64,000 nt of DNA from Pseudolabrys taiwanensis (GTDB lineage: Bacteria > Pseudomonadota > Alphaproteobacteria > Rhizobiales > Xanthobacteraceae): NCBI RefSeq assembly GCF_003367395.1, contig NZ_CP031417.1, positions 3,410,001 to 3,474,000 on the forward strand. Direction: 5' to 3'. Every line of letters starts with the position of its first letter. Positions within the stretch are counted from its first letter, which is position 1. Shown here in pieces: positions 42,108 through 51,827 of the stretch. A program made the position numbers and the translations under genes. The notes below the pieces were generated by a model. The model was not told the origin of the DNA. It made no database searches and was given only the letters and a program-made list of their open reading frames with translations.

Positions 42108-43931
42108 TCAGAAGTCTTTCCACTCCGGCTCGGCATCGAGCGCCGTCGCCAGCGCCGTCTGCATGCGGCCTACGGGGCCGCCGCGGCCGGCCGATGCCGC
42201 GCGCTTTGCCGGAGCGGCAGCCGCCGGCTTGCGCGCCGGCGCAGCCTTCGGCGCTTCCGGCTTGGTCACCACCGGCATGGACATCTCGACGGACGCCTTG
42301 GCCCGTTTGGGAGCGGCGACGGCGGCGCTGTCGATCTTGAAGAACGCGACGCGCTCGTCCATCGACTGCGCTTGCGTTTCCAGCGCCTTGGCGGTGGCGG
42401 CGTTTTCCTCGACGAGAGCTGCGTTCTGCTGCGTCGCCTCGTCCATCTGCATCAGCGCCTTGTTGATCTGGTCGAGACCCGAGGCCTGCTCGTTGCTGGC
42501 GACGGCGATGTCGGCGACGAGGTCGGCCACGGTCTTGACCGAAGCCAAGATCTCGCTGAGCGCCGTGCCGGCATGGTTGACCAGGTCGACGCCTTCCTGG
42601 ACTTGGCCGTTCGAGTTGGTGATGAGCTCCTTGATGTCCTTGGCCGCCTGCGACGACCGCTGGGCAAGGCTGCGCACCTCGGAGGCGACGACGGCGAAGC
42701 CACGGCCGGCCTCGCCGGCGCGAGCGGCTTCGACGGCCGCGTTGAGCGCAAGCAGGTTGGTCTGGCGCGCGATTTCGTCGATGACGCCGATGATCTCGGA
42801 GATGCGGCGCGAGGACTCTTCGATCTTGGCCATGGCATCGACGGCCTTGGCCACGACCTTGCCGCCGCGGTCGGCGACGTTGCGCGCTTCGCTCGCCGAG
42901 CGATTCGCCTCTTCGGCGTTCTCGGCGCTCTTGCGCACGGTGGCGGAGATTTCCTCCATCGCGGCCGTGGTTTCCTCGAGCGAGGCGGCCTGCTCTTCCG
43001 TGCGCTGCGACAGATCGGTGGTGCTGTGCGAGATCTCGCCCGAGGCGCTGTTGACCTCCATGGCCGACATCTTGATCTCGGCAATGGTGTCGCGCACGCG
43101 CACGGCCATGGCGTTCACCGCCGTGGCGATCTGGCCGACCTCGTCCTTGCGGCCGACGCCGTCGACCCTGACGTTGAAGTTGCCGGCGGCGAGTTCGTTG
43201 ATGGGCGACACCAGGGCGATCAGCGGCCGCGCGATCGAGATCGAGCCGAAGATGGCCGCGCCGATCAGCACCAGGACCGCGATGGCACCCATGGCGTAAT
43301 TGAGCGTCTCAGCCGAGGTCATGGCCTGAGCCGCCGTGGCGACCTCTTGTCCGGCAAGCGCGTCGGCCGACTTCACCGAGGCGGTGATCAGATCGTCCAT
43401 CTCGACGGCCATCGGCACGAGCCGTTCGCGGCCGATGCGCGTGATCAGCTGATTGAGTTCGGCGGTGCGCGAAATGGCGTCGAGCTGACGTTCCTCGATC
43501 GTCACCAGTTCCTTGCGCGCCTTCACGATCTCCTGGCTCGCCGCCATGTACTGGTCGGCAATGGCCTTGACCTTCTCGACCCGCTCCCGGCTTTCACCGG
43601 CCGGCAGCTTGGTCATCAGCGGTCCGAGATAGTCCTCGACCTCTTTGCGCCGCTCGTCCAGCGCCTTGGTGGAGCGCTCGAGCTCCGCCGAGGTCATCGC
43701 GAGGCGGACGTCACGGCCGGCCACCTGCAAGCCGCGCAGGGACGACTTTGCGTTGACCAGCTGCAACTCGATGTCCTGGTAAATGGAGGCCTGCGACTGG
43801 GCCGAACGCACGGACACATTGCCGAAGGCGAGGCTGAGGATCATGCCGACCACCAGCAATATGCCGAGGCCGGACATGACCATGAGCTTGGTGCCGATGC
43901 GAATGTTCGAGAGGCGAATCATCGTCGTCAT
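42108..43931 (-). CDS. Methyl-accepting chemotaxis protein
   Basis: A 607-aa membrane receptor. TM1 is about 15-37 ([20 protein letters not shown]), followed by a helical periplasmic domain of about 170 residues rich in [17 protein letters not shown] helices (four-helix-bundle type, ligand unknown). TM2 is about 213-235, with HAMP after it ([14 protein letters not shown]). The signalling tip has [20 protein letters not shown]. The C-terminus ends EWKDF, a WxxF pentapeptide like those that tether CheR/CheB. It lies between two cheW copies, 77 bp after the upstream one. Confidence 0.95.
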   Translation of the reverse strand: MTTMIRLSNIRIGTKLMVMSGLGILLVVGMILSLAFGNVSVRSAQSQASIYQDIELQLVNAKSSLRGLQVAGRDVRLAMTSAELERSTKALDERRKEVEDYLGPLMTKLPAGESRERVEKVKAIADQYMAASQEIVKARKELVTIEERQLDAISRTAELNQLITRIGRERLVPMAVEMDDLITASVKSADALAGQEVATAAQAMTSAETLNYAMGAIAVLVLIGAAIFGSISIARPLIALVSPINELAAGNFNVRVDGVGRKDEVGQIATAVNAMAVRVRDTIAEIKMSAMEVNSASGEISHSTTDLSQRTEEQAASLEETTAAMEEISATVRKSAENAEEANRSASEARNVADRGGKVVAKAVDAMAKIEESSRRISEIIGVIDEIARQTNLLALNAAVEAARAGEAGRGFAVVASEVRSLAQRSSQAAKDIKELITNSNGQVQEGVDLVNHAGTALSEILASVKTVADLVADIAVASNEQASGLDQINKALMQMDEATQQNAALVEENAATAKALETQAQSMDERVAFFKIDSAAVAAPKRAKASVEMSMPVVTKPEAPKAAPARKPAAAAPAKRAASAGRGGPVGRMQTALATALDAEPEWKDF

Positions 43932-44010
43932 TCCTGATGTCAGTGCGGTTCAAGACGTCAGCGTTGGCGGCGGGCCGGAAGGCCTGACCGGGCGCTCGCG
44001 GCGTAGCAGA

Positions 44011-44562
44011 TCACGCCGCGGTCGCCTGGGGCTGTCCGGCGGTCTCGGCACCATCGCCGAGCTTGATCGAAAGCAGGTTCGGAAGATCGATAAGGGCAAT
44101 CATGCCGGTCTCGTTCGTCACGAGGCCGGAGAGGAAATTGGCGCGCTGCGTCTGCGCGGCCCGCGGAACCGGTTTGATCTGGCTGTCGTCGAGCGAGACA
44201 ATGTCGAGCACGCGGTCGGCGAGCAGGCCGATCGGCTTGCTGGCGATCTGCACGATGATGACGATGTGCAGCGGCGTCGCCTTGGTCAGGCCCTGGCCGA
44301 AGCGGCAGCGCAGATCGACGATCGGCACGATCACGCCGCGCAGGTTGAGCACCCCACGCACGTATTCGGCCTGACCGGGCAAGGGCGTAATGTCGGTCCA
44401 GCCCTTGATCTCGCGCACCGCCATGATGTCGACGCCGTACTGGTCGTCCCCGATGGCGAAGCTGATCAACTGCGTCGGGAAAGCCGTCGTCCGCGCACCA
44501 TCTGTGGCCCAATCATTCTGAGCGGCGCTGGGCTGCGGAGGAGCAATGGCCACGTCGTTCAT
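44011..44562 (-). CDS. cheW: Chemotaxis coupling protein CheW, copy 2
   Basis: A 183-aa CheW adaptor, first gene of the che operon. Its core is the same as copy 1 (QLISFAIGDDQYGVDIMAVR, then the VRGVLNLRGVIVPIVDLR block, then ADRVLDIVSLDDSQIKPVPR), differing at a few positions. The N-terminal 28 residues and the last 20 differ. The near-identity of the middle, also at DNA level, suggests recent duplication or gene conversion around mcp. Both may join one array with different receptor or kinase affinities. Confidence 0.93.
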   Translation of the reverse strand: MNDVAIAPPQPSAAQNDWATDGARTTAFPTQLISFAIGDDQYGVDIMAVREIKGWTDITPLPGQAEYVRGVLNLRGVIVPIVDLRCRFGQGLTKATPLHIVIIVQIASKPIGLLADRVLDIVSLDDSQIKPVPRAAQTQRANFLSGLVTNETGMIALIDLPNLLSIKLGDGAETAGQPQATAA

Positions 44563-44860
44563 TGGCAGTACTCACCTGTGCTTTTTCGTTCTTGGGCACG
44601 ACTTGCGTGCGTAGCAATTGCACAAGAGCACAATGCAATTTCTGTTTGGTTAAATACCGCGACATTTCTGATTGTGATTTAATGTTTTCGGAGAGAAACA
44701 AGGTAATTGTATAAAACGCATTAAGAGAAAATCATCGTCTGGCGCCACGCATCGGACGCGCAAGACGACCCGGCCCCGCGCGAGGGTCGCGCGAGGCCGC
44801 CGAAAGCCAAAAAGCTAATAGGGCTAAAAGGAGTGCCGGCCTTCCGCCGAACGAGGACGC
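44563..44860 (-). promoter_or_regulatory. Leader/promoter region of the che operon
   Basis: A 298-bp gap, notably AT-rich at 44640-44730, upstream of cheW copy 2. AATTGCA (44616-44622) and TGCAATT (44634-44640) form an exact 7-bp inverted repeat about 55 bp before the cheW start. It could be an operator or a leader hairpin. No flagellar sigma-28 consensus was recognised. Confidence 0.45.
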
Positions 44861-45268
44861 TCAGTCTGGAATGACAGCGGTCGCTTCGATCTCGACCTTG
44901 GCGCCTTCCTCGAGAAGGCCGGCCACCACCAGCAGCGTCATGGCCGGGAAATGCCGGCCGATGACGCGACGATAGGCCGCGCCGATCTCCGCCTGCCGGC
45001 TCACATAGGCAGCCTTGTCGGTGATGTACCAATTGACCCGCACGAGATGCTCGGGCTTCGCGCCCGCCTCGGCCAGCACCGCGACGATGTTGGACAAGGC
45101 CTGCTCGATCTGCGCGACGAAGTCGTCGCCGACGAGCTTGGCTTCCTTGGTCCAGCCGATCTGGCCGGCGACGTAGATCTGCCGGCCTTTGGCGGCAACG
45201 CCGTTGGAATAGCCCTTCGGCGCGGCCCAGGACTTCGGATTGAGAAACTCGAGCTTCGATTCGGTCAT
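44861..45268 (-). CDS. RidA/YjgF-family protein lacking the catalytic arginine
   Basis: A 135-aa trimeric YjgF-fold protein: GYSNGVAAKGRQIYVAGQIGW, VRVNWYITDKAAY and VEIEATAVIP are family blocks. True RidA enamine/imine deaminases have an arginine in PAR(S/T); here the same place reads PAMT (M110), so imine deamination is unlikely. Rid paralogues of this kind occur inside aminobenzoate/aromatic-CoA gene clusters. It follows the CoA ligase gene by 6 bp and ends this operon. Confidence 0.88.
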   Translation of the reverse strand: MTESKLEFLNPKSWAAPKGYSNGVAAKGRQIYVAGQIGWTKEAKLVGDDFVAQIEQALSNIVAVLAEAGAKPEHLVRVNWYITDKAAYVSRQAEIGAAYRRVIGRHFPAMTLLVVAGLLEEGAKVEIEATAVIPD

Positions 45269-45274
45269 GATTAC

Positions 45275-46924
45275 CTATTGATGTCGCAAGCGGAAACGCT
45301 GGATCTTGCCGCTTTCCGTCTTCGGCAAAGCCTCCACGAAGTTCACGGCACGGGGATATTTGTACGGTGCGATCGTCGCCTTGACGTGGTCCTGCAACGT
45401 CTTGCGGCAGAGTTCGTCGCCGACCACACCCGCCTTGAGCACGATGAAGGCCTCGACGATCTGGCCGCGCTCGCCATCCGGCGCGCCGATCACCGCGCAC
45501 TCGGCGACATGCTCGTGCGTGAGCAGCGCCGCCTCGACCTCCGGGCCGGCGATATTGTAGCCGGCGGAGACGATCATGTCGTCGGCCCGCGCGACGAAAT
45601 GGAAGCGCCCGTCTTTGTCCTGCATGAAGGTGTCGCCGGTCAGGTTCCAGCCTTCCTTGACGTAGCCGGTCTGGCGCTTGTCGGCGAGATAACGGCAGCC
45701 GATGGGACCACGCACGGCCAAGCGGCCGACCTCGCCCTGCGGCAGGTCCTTCATGTTGTCGTCGACGATCTTCGCTTCATAGCCGCCGACCGGACGCCCG
45801 GTGGCGCCGGCAACCGAATCGCCGATCCGGTTGGTGATGAAGATGTGCAGCATTTCGGTCGAGCCGATGCCGTCGAGGATCGGCTTCTTGGTCTTCTTGG
45901 TCCACTCCTCGAAGACCGGGGCCGGCAGCGTCTCGCCGGCCGACACCGCGATGCGCAGCGACGACAGGTCGGCCGTGCCCTTGTCGAAGGCGGCCAGCAT
46001 CGCGCGATAGGCGGTCGGCGCGGTGAAGCAGATCGTCGCCTTATAGGTGTCGATGATCTGCATCATGTTCGGCGGCGAGGCGTTCTCGAGCAGCGTCGCC
46101 GTGGCGCCGAAACGGAGCGGGAAGATCGCCAGTCCGCCAAGACCGAAGGTGAAGGCCAGAGGCGGCGAACCGACGAAGACGTCGTCGGGCGTGACCTTGA
46201 GGACTTCCTTCGCATAGCCGTCGGCGATCATGAGGAGGTCGCGATGAAAGTGCATCGTCGCCTTCGGCTCGCCGGTGGTGCCGGAGGTGAAGCCGAGCAG
46301 CGCCACGTCGTCGCGGCCGGTCTTCACCGCCTCGAAGGTCACCGGCTTGTCGAGCGCAACGCGGTCGAGCTCGGCGTCGTGGTTCGACGTGCCGTCGAAC
46401 GAGACCACCTGCTTGAGGAACTTGCTGTCCTTGGCGCAGGCGATGAGCTCGTCGGCGATGCGGCTATCGCACAAAGCCAGCGAAATCTCCGCCTTGTCGA
46501 CGATCTTCTTGAGCTCGCCGGCGCGCAGCATCGGCATGGTGTTGACGACGACGGCACCGACCTTGGTCGCGGCGAGCCAAGCGGCCACCAGCGCCGGATT
46601 GTTGCCCGAGCGGATGAGCACGCGATTGCCGGGCTTCACCCCGTAGTTCTCGACCAGCGCATGCGCCAGCCGGTTGGTCCAGTCGGTGAGCTCTTTGTAG
46701 GTGCGGCGGCGGCCGTTGCCGATCAGCGCGATGCGATCGCCAAAACCGCGCTCGACATTGCGGTCGGTCAGCTCGACCGCCGCATTCAGATATTCCGGAT
46801 ACTGGAATTCCGGCCGGTCGAGCAGCAGCTTCGGCCACAGATCGAATGGCGGAAGATTGTCGCGTGCGAAAGTGTCGACATGCGCCGTCGGACCAAGCGG
46901 TGGATTACCCCAAGCCAAAGCCAT
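45275..46924 (-). CDS. Benzoate/2-aminobenzoate-CoA ligase family enzyme
   Basis: A 549-aa adenylate-forming ligase that would activate an aromatic acid with ATP and CoA. The P-loop is FTSGTTGEPK (212-221), the aromatic-acid-type A5 block is LDGIGSTEMLHIF, the A7/A8 blocks are NLTGDTF and ARADDMIVSAGYNIAGPEVE, and the catalytic lysine is in PKTESGKIQR near the end. The ST-E-M-L-H motif and length match benzoate and 2-aminobenzoate-CoA ligases, and the flanking Rid-like and acyl-CoA dehydrogenase genes point to 2-aminobenzoate-type substrates. ATG at 46924 lies 1 bp after the upstream stop. Confidence 0.9.
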   Translation of the reverse strand: MALAWGNPPLGPTAHVDTFARDNLPPFDLWPKLLLDRPEFQYPEYLNAAVELTDRNVERGFGDRIALIGNGRRRTYKELTDWTNRLAHALVENYGVKPGNRVLIRSGNNPALVAAWLAATKVGAVVVNTMPMLRAGELKKIVDKAEISLALCDSRIADELIACAKDSKFLKQVVSFDGTSNHDAELDRVALDKPVTFEAVKTGRDDVALLGFTSGTTGEPKATMHFHRDLLMIADGYAKEVLKVTPDDVFVGSPPLAFTFGLGGLAIFPLRFGATATLLENASPPNMMQIIDTYKATICFTAPTAYRAMLAAFDKGTADLSSLRIAVSAGETLPAPVFEEWTKKTKKPILDGIGSTEMLHIFITNRIGDSVAGATGRPVGGYEAKIVDDNMKDLPQGEVGRLAVRGPIGCRYLADKRQTGYVKEGWNLTGDTFMQDKDGRFHFVARADDMIVSAGYNIAGPEVEAALLTHEHVAECAVIGAPDGERGQIVEAFIVLKAGVVGDELCRKTLQDHVKATIAPYKYPRAVNFVEALPKTESGKIQRFRLRHQ

Positions 46925-46925
46925 C

Positions 46926-48086
46926 TTAACGCTCCGATGAAGAGAGAACTGCCCGGGCAATGACGAGTTTCTGGATGTCGGACGCGCCTTCGTAGATGCG
47001 CAAGGCGCGGATATCACGATACAGCATTTCGACCGGATGGCCGGAGCGCACGCCGTCGCCGCCGTGGATCTGCACGGCGGTGTCGATGACGCGCTGCGCG
47101 GCTTCGGTCGCGTAGAGCTTGGCCATGGCGGCTTCTCGCGACACCCGCGCGGCCCCCATATCCTTGGTCCAGGCGGCGCGATAGATCAGCAGCGCCGCGG
47201 CGTCGATCTCGAGCGCCATGTCGGCGATATGCGCCTGCACCATCTGCAGGTCCGCCAGCGCGCCGCCGAACATCTTGCGCGTCGACGCGCGCTGCACCGC
47301 CTCGTCAAAGGCGCGGCGCGCGAAACCGAGCGCGGCGGCGCCGACCGTGGTGCGGAACACGTCGAGCGTCGACATGGCGATCTTGAAGCCGTCGCCGGCC
47401 TTGCCAAGCAGCGCGTCGGCGCCGACGCGGCATTTGTCGAAGCGCAGCCGGCCCAGCGGGTGCGGCGCGATCACGTCGATACGCTCGGTGACCGACAGGC
47501 CGGGATTGTCCGCGGAGACGATGAAGGCCGACAGGCCGCGCGCGCCGGGCGCCTCGCCGGTGCGGGCGAAGACGACATACAGGTCGGCGATGCCGCCGTT
47601 CGATATCCAATATTTCTCGCCGTCGATGACGTAGCCGTCGCCGTCGCGGGTCGCCGTGGTGGTGATGTTGGCGACGTCGGAGCCCGATGGCGCTTCCGTC
47701 AGCGCAAAAGCGGCGATCGCCGTGCCGGCGCGCGTCTTCGGCAGCCAAGCCGCTTTCTGCGCGTCGTTGCCAAAGAGCGAGATCGGCCCGGCGCCCAGCC
47801 CCTGCATGGCGAAGGCAAAGTCGGCGAGGCCGCCGTGACGCGCCAAGGTTTCGCGCGCCAGCGCCAGCGTCCGCACATCGATGCGCTCGCTGCCGTCGAC
47901 GCTCGGCGCCGTGTGCTTGAGCCAGCCGTCCTTGCCGAGCCGCGCCACCAGCGTGCGGCACGCGGCGTCGGTGTCGTGGTGATCGATGTCGGCGACATTG
48001 ACCGCGGCCCAAGCGTCGAGCTTCTCCGCGAAGGCACGGTGGCGATCCTCGAAGAACGGCCAAGTCAAAAAGCTACGATCGGGCAT
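46926..48086 (-). CDS. Acyl-CoA dehydrogenase
   Basis: A 386-aa FAD flavoenzyme. [20 protein letters not shown] is the FAD/substrate block (family 'LTEP.AGSD'), [17 protein letters not shown] follows, and [14 protein letters not shown] carries the expected catalytic glutamate. It should introduce a double bond into a CoA-ester ring-opening or ring-reduction product. It is the first gene of the acyl-CoA dehydrogenase - ligase - Rid-like operon, 1 bp before the ligase gene. Its upstream gap contains palindromic repeats that separate it from the enoyl-CoA hydratase gene. Confidence 0.92.
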   Translation of the reverse strand: MPDRSFLTWPFFEDRHRAFAEKLDAWAAVNVADIDHHDTDAACRTLVARLGKDGWLKHTAPSVDGSERIDVRTLALARETLARHGGLADFAFAMQGLGAGPISLFGNDAQKAAWLPKTRAGTAIAAFALTEAPSGSDVANITTTATRDGDGYVIDGEKYWISNGGIADLYVVFARTGEAPGARGLSAFIVSADNPGLSVTERIDVIAPHPLGRLRFDKCRVGADALLGKAGDGFKIAMSTLDVFRTTVGAAALGFARRAFDEAVQRASTRKMFGGALADLQMVQAHIADMALEIDAAALLIYRAAWTKDMGAARVSREAAMAKLYATEAAQRVIDTAVQIHGGDGVRSGHPVEMLYRDIRALRIYEGASDIQKLVIARAVLSSSER

Positions 48087-48102
48087 GGCCAGCTTACCTT
48101 GC

Positions 48103-48194
48103 TCCGCTCATTCCCGCGCAAGCGGGAAGCCGGTTTAATCTCTCATTGAGCCACCTCAGCGCTGGGTCCCCGCATTCGCGGGGACGAGCGGGGA
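48103..48194. repeat. Palindromic repeats (CATTCCCGC and GTCCCCGC types)
   Basis: CATTCCCGCGCAAGCGGGAA and TGGGTCCCCGCATTCGCGGGGACGAGCGG lie between the enoyl-CoA hydratase and acyl-CoA dehydrogenase genes and may divide what would otherwise be one operon. Confidence 0.7.
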
Positions 48195-48217
48195 TGGGAC
48201 GGCGCCACGGCATCGCG

Positions 48218-49027
48218 TCAGTTCCCCTCGAACTTCGGAGCCTGCTTGGCCACGAAGCCCTCATAGGCGCGGCGGAAATCCTGCGTCTGCATGCAGATCG
48301 CTTGCGCTTGCGCCTCGGACTCGATCGCCTGCTCGAGCGACATGGACCATTCCTGATTCAGCATGGTCTTGGTCATCATATGCGCGAAGGTCGGGCCTTC
48401 GGCGAGGCGCTTGGCAAGCGCCAGCGCGTCGTCAGCAAGTTGCTCCGGCGCCGTCAGCTTGTTGAAGAAGCCCCAGCGCTCGCCCTCCTCCGCGCTCATG
48501 GCGCGGCCGGTGAACAGAAGCTCGGCGGCGCGGCCTTGGCCGATCACGCGCGGCAACATCGCGCAGGCGCCCATGTCGCAACCGGCAAGGCCGACGCGCG
48601 TGAACAGGAAGGCGGTCTTGGCGGCGGGCGTGCCGATGCGCAGATCGCTGAACAGCGCGATCATGGCGCCGGCGCCGGCGCAGACGCCGTCGACCGCGGC
48701 GATGATCGGCTGCGGGCAGGCCTTCATCGCCTTGACCAGATCGCCGGTCATGCGGGTGAATTCGAGGAGCCCCTTCATGTCGCGGTCGAACAGCGGGCCG
48801 ATGATGTCGTGTACGTCGCCACCGGAGCAGAAGTTGCCACCATTGGACCCGAACACGACCGCGCGGATGTCGTCGGCATAGACGAGCTTGCGGAAGGTGT
48901 CCCGCAGCTCGGCATAGGATTCGAACGTCATCGGATTCTTGCGCTCCGGACGGCGCAAGTTGATGATCGCGGTCGTGCCGTCGACGCGCCAATCGTAATG
49001 ATCGGGCTTGAAGTCCTTCATCATCAT
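48218..49027 (-). CDS. Enoyl-CoA hydratase family protein
   Basis: A 269-aa crotonase. [16 protein letters not shown] and [21 protein letters not shown] form the oxyanion hole, and [24 protein letters not shown] carries the segment where the second catalytic acid usually lies. It starts at the first of three consecutive ATG codons (49027), overlapping the MarR stop (ATGA). With SDR and MarR upstream it forms a three-gene coupled set, likely acting on the aromatic CoA-ester made by the nearby ligase. Confidence 0.9.
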   Translation of the reverse strand: MMMKDFKPDHYDWRVDGTTAIINLRRPERKNPMTFESYAELRDTFRKLVYADDIRAVVFGSNGGNFCSGGDVHDIIGPLFDRDMKGLLEFTRMTGDLVKAMKACPQPIIAAVDGVCAGAGAMIALFSDLRIGTPAAKTAFLFTRVGLAGCDMGACAMLPRVIGQGRAAELLFTGRAMSAEEGERWGFFNKLTAPEQLADDALALAKRLAEGPTFAHMMTKTMLNQEWSMSLEQAIESEAQAQAICMQTQDFRRAYEGFVAKQAPKFEGN

Positions 49028-49512
49028 AATGTCGCTTCTCCATTGCGCGTGCGCCGCGCAAGTCCATCGAGATCGCCGATCACGCGCTCGGCCTCCGCCG
49101 GATCGAAGTCGGCGAGCAGTTCGTCCACCCAGCCCTCGTGCACCTTGGCGATGCTGGCGAAGTAGGAGGCGCCCTTCGGCGTCAGCCGCACGATGAAGGA
49201 GCGGCGATCGGTTACCGGCGCTTGGCGCGCGACCAGCTTCTCGGTGACGAGGCGATCGATGATGCCGGTGACGTTGCCATTCGACACCATGAGGCGGCGC
49301 GACAATTCGGTCATGGTCATGCCGTCCTCGGTGCGCGCCAGCGCCGCCATCACGTCGAACTGCGGCATCGTGACCGAAAACTCGCGGCGCAGCCGTTCGC
49401 GCAACTCCGTCTCGATCGCGCGCGCCGACCGCAGAAGCCGCAGCCACAGGCGCAGCCGCAGTTTGCTGGCCGGTCGGGATACAGTCTTCTCGCGCAGCTT
49501 GGCGACGGTCAC
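49024..49512 (-). CDS. MarR-family transcriptional regulator
   Basis: A 162-aa winged-helix repressor: [33 protein letters not shown] dimer helix, [24 protein letters not shown] recognition helix, and the wing [14 protein letters not shown]. MarR proteins in aromatic operons (BadR, HbaR type) release DNA when a CoA ester binds. GTG at 49512 overlaps the SDR stop (GTGA), and its stop overlaps the hydratase ATG. Its position inside the set suggests autoregulation through the palindrome near 50447. Confidence 0.88.
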   Translation of the reverse strand: MTVAKLREKTVSRPASKLRLRLWLRLLRSARAIETELRERLRREFSVTMPQFDVMAALARTEDGMTMTELSRRLMVSNGNVTGIIDRLVTEKLVARQAPVTDRRSFIVRLTPKGASYFASIAKVHEGWVDELLADFDPAEAERVIGDLDGLARRTRNGEATL

Positions 49513-50273
49513 GCCGGACCTCCGGCAATGGCGATGGCCTGGCCGTTGATCGAGTCGGCTTCCGGAGAGCACAGCCACAGCACAGTGCTTGCAACCTCTT
49601 CCGGGGTGATCAGGCGGCCGTGCGGATTGTCCTTGGCCAAGGTCGCGCGCGCCTCGTCGGCGCTGCGGCCGGTCTTGGCCGAAATGTTGTCGGCGGCGCC
49701 CGCGAGCAGCGGCGTATCGGTGAACCCCGGACACACCGCGTTCACCGTCACGCCTGTCGGCGCAAGTTCGACGCTGAGCGCGCGCGCGTAACCGACGACG
49801 CCATGCTTGGCGGCGCAGTAGGCCGAGACGTAAGCGTAACCCTTGAGGCCCGCCGTCGACGAGATGAAGACGATGCGGCCATTAGTCTTGGCGCGGGTGA
49901 CGTCGGCGAGCGCCGAACGCACGGTGAGAAACGATCCGGTGAGATTGACCCCGATCGTCTCTTCCCACAGCGCCAGGCTGGTCTTGCCGGCAGGCGCGCT
50001 CGGCGCGACGCCGGCATTGGCGATGACGATGTCGATCGGCCCGTGCGCCGCGCGCGCGGCCTCCACCATGGCGGTGCAATCGGCCTCGCGGGTGATGTCG
50101 GCGACGACGGCGCTCGCCTTCGGCAACTGCGCGGCGAGCGCCTCGAGCGGCTCCTTGCGGCGGCCGACCAGCGACACCGCCGCGCCGGCGCCGGCGAGCA
50201 CCTTCGCGATCGCCGCGCCGATGCCGGTACCGCCGCCCGTGACGAGCGCATGCCGATGGTCGAGAACGCCCAT
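49509..50273 (-). CDS. Short-chain dehydrogenase/reductase
   Basis: A 254-aa classical [11 protein letters not shown] (13-20), NAG in VIANAGVAP, the catalytic Ser in FISSTAG, YxxxK in [10 protein letters not shown], and [12 protein letters not shown] after it. It likely acts as a 3-hydroxyacyl-CoA or dienol-type dehydrogenase in the adjacent aromatic CoA-ester route. It is the first gene of the SDR-MarR-hydratase set, with a 394-bp gap upstream. Confidence 0.9.
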   Translation of the reverse strand: MGVLDHRHALVTGGGTGIGAAIAKVLAGAGAAVSLVGRRKEPLEALAAQLPKASAVVADITREADCTAMVEAARAAHGPIDIVIANAGVAPSAPAGKTSLALWEETIGVNLTGSFLTVRSALADVTRAKTNGRIVFISSTAGLKGYAYVSAYCAAKHGVVGYARALSVELAPTGVTVNAVCPGFTDTPLLAGAADNISAKTGRSADEARATLAKDNPHGRLITPEEVASTVLWLCSPEADSINGQAIAIAGGPA

Positions 50274-50667
50274 CAAATAACCCCCGACGCAAACGCCGCC
50301 GCGCCGCGACTTTTCGCGCCGCAACAACGTTCAAGAAGTGAGGAGCGCCTGGCTTTCGCCGCCTAAAAGCCGCCCCGGAAGCCCTGGAGCCTGAACAGGC
50401 TCGCCGGGCAAAAGGCAGGATGCAACAGGCGGAAAGATATTACAAACATAAAATATTTATGCCTAAAATAACCGCAGCGCCAAAGGCGCCGGTGGCATGC
50501 TTGCTGCATGATTTTCGGGGGAATGTCCGGCCGTCGCGGCGCAAGCGCACGAGGGTCGGATCGTCAGGGTAGGTCGAGCGCGCGTGAGCGAGGACTGCAT
50601 GATCGCTGCCGAAGCCGTCCGTCGCCGCGAGGCCATGGCTCGCGGCGACGTTTCTTGCGTGGCCGGC
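50274..50667 (-). promoter_or_regulatory. Upstream region of the SDR-MarR-hydratase set with an AT-rich palindrome
   Basis: No supported gene in 394 bp. CATAAA-ATA-TTTATG (50447-50461) is a 6-3-6 inverted repeat inside the only AT-rich patch (50440-50470), about 175 bp upstream of the SDR start. Size and composition suit a MarR operator over a promoter, but the distance means a long leader or an unseen start. Confidence 0.45.
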
Positions 50668-51645
50668 TTACTCGATCGGCGCGGTGACCGGGCCCTTGAA
50701 CACACTGACGTCGATGCGCTTGCTGACCATGCCGGTCTGCGCATAGACGTCGGCCATCGCCTGGATGCCGTCGAAGTTCGGCTTGGCGCCGGGCTCGCGG
50801 GCGAAGTCGTTGCTCTTGAGCAAGTAGGTGTCGAGCACCTGGATCGGCGCCTTCATCTGCTCGTTGACGACCTTCAAGGTCTCCTCGCGATTGGCGACAG
50901 CGAGCTTCATGCCGCGCGTGATGTCACGCACATACATCTTCGTCAGTTCGGGGTTCTTGTCGACGAAGTCCTTCCGGCACGCTTCGAGGATGTGCACGAT
51001 GTTGGGCAGCGCCTCGGACAGCGACAAGAGCTTGCGCAGGCCGCCTTTGGCTTCGGCGAGCGCGGCGAAAGGCTGGTTCATGTTGACCGCGTCGACGCGG
51101 CCGGTACGCACGGCCTGCTCGGACAGCGGGAAGCTGACCTCGACCCATTTCACGTCCTTCTCGGGATCGACGCCGTTCTTCTTCAAGAGCACGTTGAGCG
51201 GGCCCTGCGTGCCGGCGCCGATGACGTTGATGCCGATGGTCTTGCCCTTGAGATCGGCGACGGTCTTGATCGGGCTGTCGTCCTTGACCGCCCAATAGAC
51301 CGAGAAGCTGCCCGGCCGCTCACCGACGTGTTGCGCCACGACGTAAACCGCGAGCGAGTTGTTGGCGGCGCCTTGCAGGATCGGCAGCACGCCCTGCGTC
51401 GCGCAATCGAGCGCGCCCGCTTGCAGCGCCTGCGACATGACCGCGGTACCCTGGAATTGCGACCATTCGATCTTGTACTTCTTGCCGAGGTCGGGGAATT
51501 GATCCGGCCGCCGCATCATCCAGTACTTGGCCTCTTCGGCCGGAATGGTCCATCCGACGCGGATGGTGGGAATGTCCTGCGCATGCGTCGGCAGCGTCAT
51601 AAACGTGCCGGCCGCCAAGCCAAGCAACGCAAAGAACCGTTTCAT
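50668..51645 (-). CDS. ABC transporter substrate-binding protein (NMT1/SsuA-like)
   Basis: A 325-aa periplasmic binding protein with a signal peptide ending PTHAQD (about 23). The SsuA/NMT1 pattern is clear: FQGTAVMSQALQAGALDCA, VADLKGKTIGINVIGAGTQG and RTGRVDAVNMNQPF. It is divergent from the ATPase and two permease genes of the same importer across a 182-bp gap, so both halves likely share control. The neighbouring NicX-like and CoA-ester genes suggest an aromatic or N-heteroaromatic acid as ligand. Confidence 0.9.
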   Translation of the reverse strand: MKRFFALLGLAAGTFMTLPTHAQDIPTIRVGWTIPAEEAKYWMMRRPDQFPDLGKKYKIEWSQFQGTAVMSQALQAGALDCATQGVLPILQGAANNSLAVYVVAQHVGERPGSFSVYWAVKDDSPIKTVADLKGKTIGINVIGAGTQGPLNVLLKKNGVDPEKDVKWVEVSFPLSEQAVRTGRVDAVNMNQPFAALAEAKGGLRKLLSLSEALPNIVHILEACRKDFVDKNPELTKMYVRDITRGMKLAVANREETLKVVNEQMKAPIQVLDTYLLKSNDFAREPGAKPNFDGIQAMADVYAQTGMVSKRIDVSVFKGPVTAPIE

Positions 51646-51827
51646 CGAAAGTCCTCCGGTATCGGTGTGAATAGGCACCACAAGGCCGCGCGGGCCTGGC
51701 CGACATGGAACGATGACGGCCGCAAGTTCGCAAGCTCTCATTTTGATCGAACCGCGGCGCATCGTGCTCGCCAAATGGCCAGCGCGCTTGCGGACCGCGA
51801 TTGCGCCATCCGGCGATGGGGTTATTA

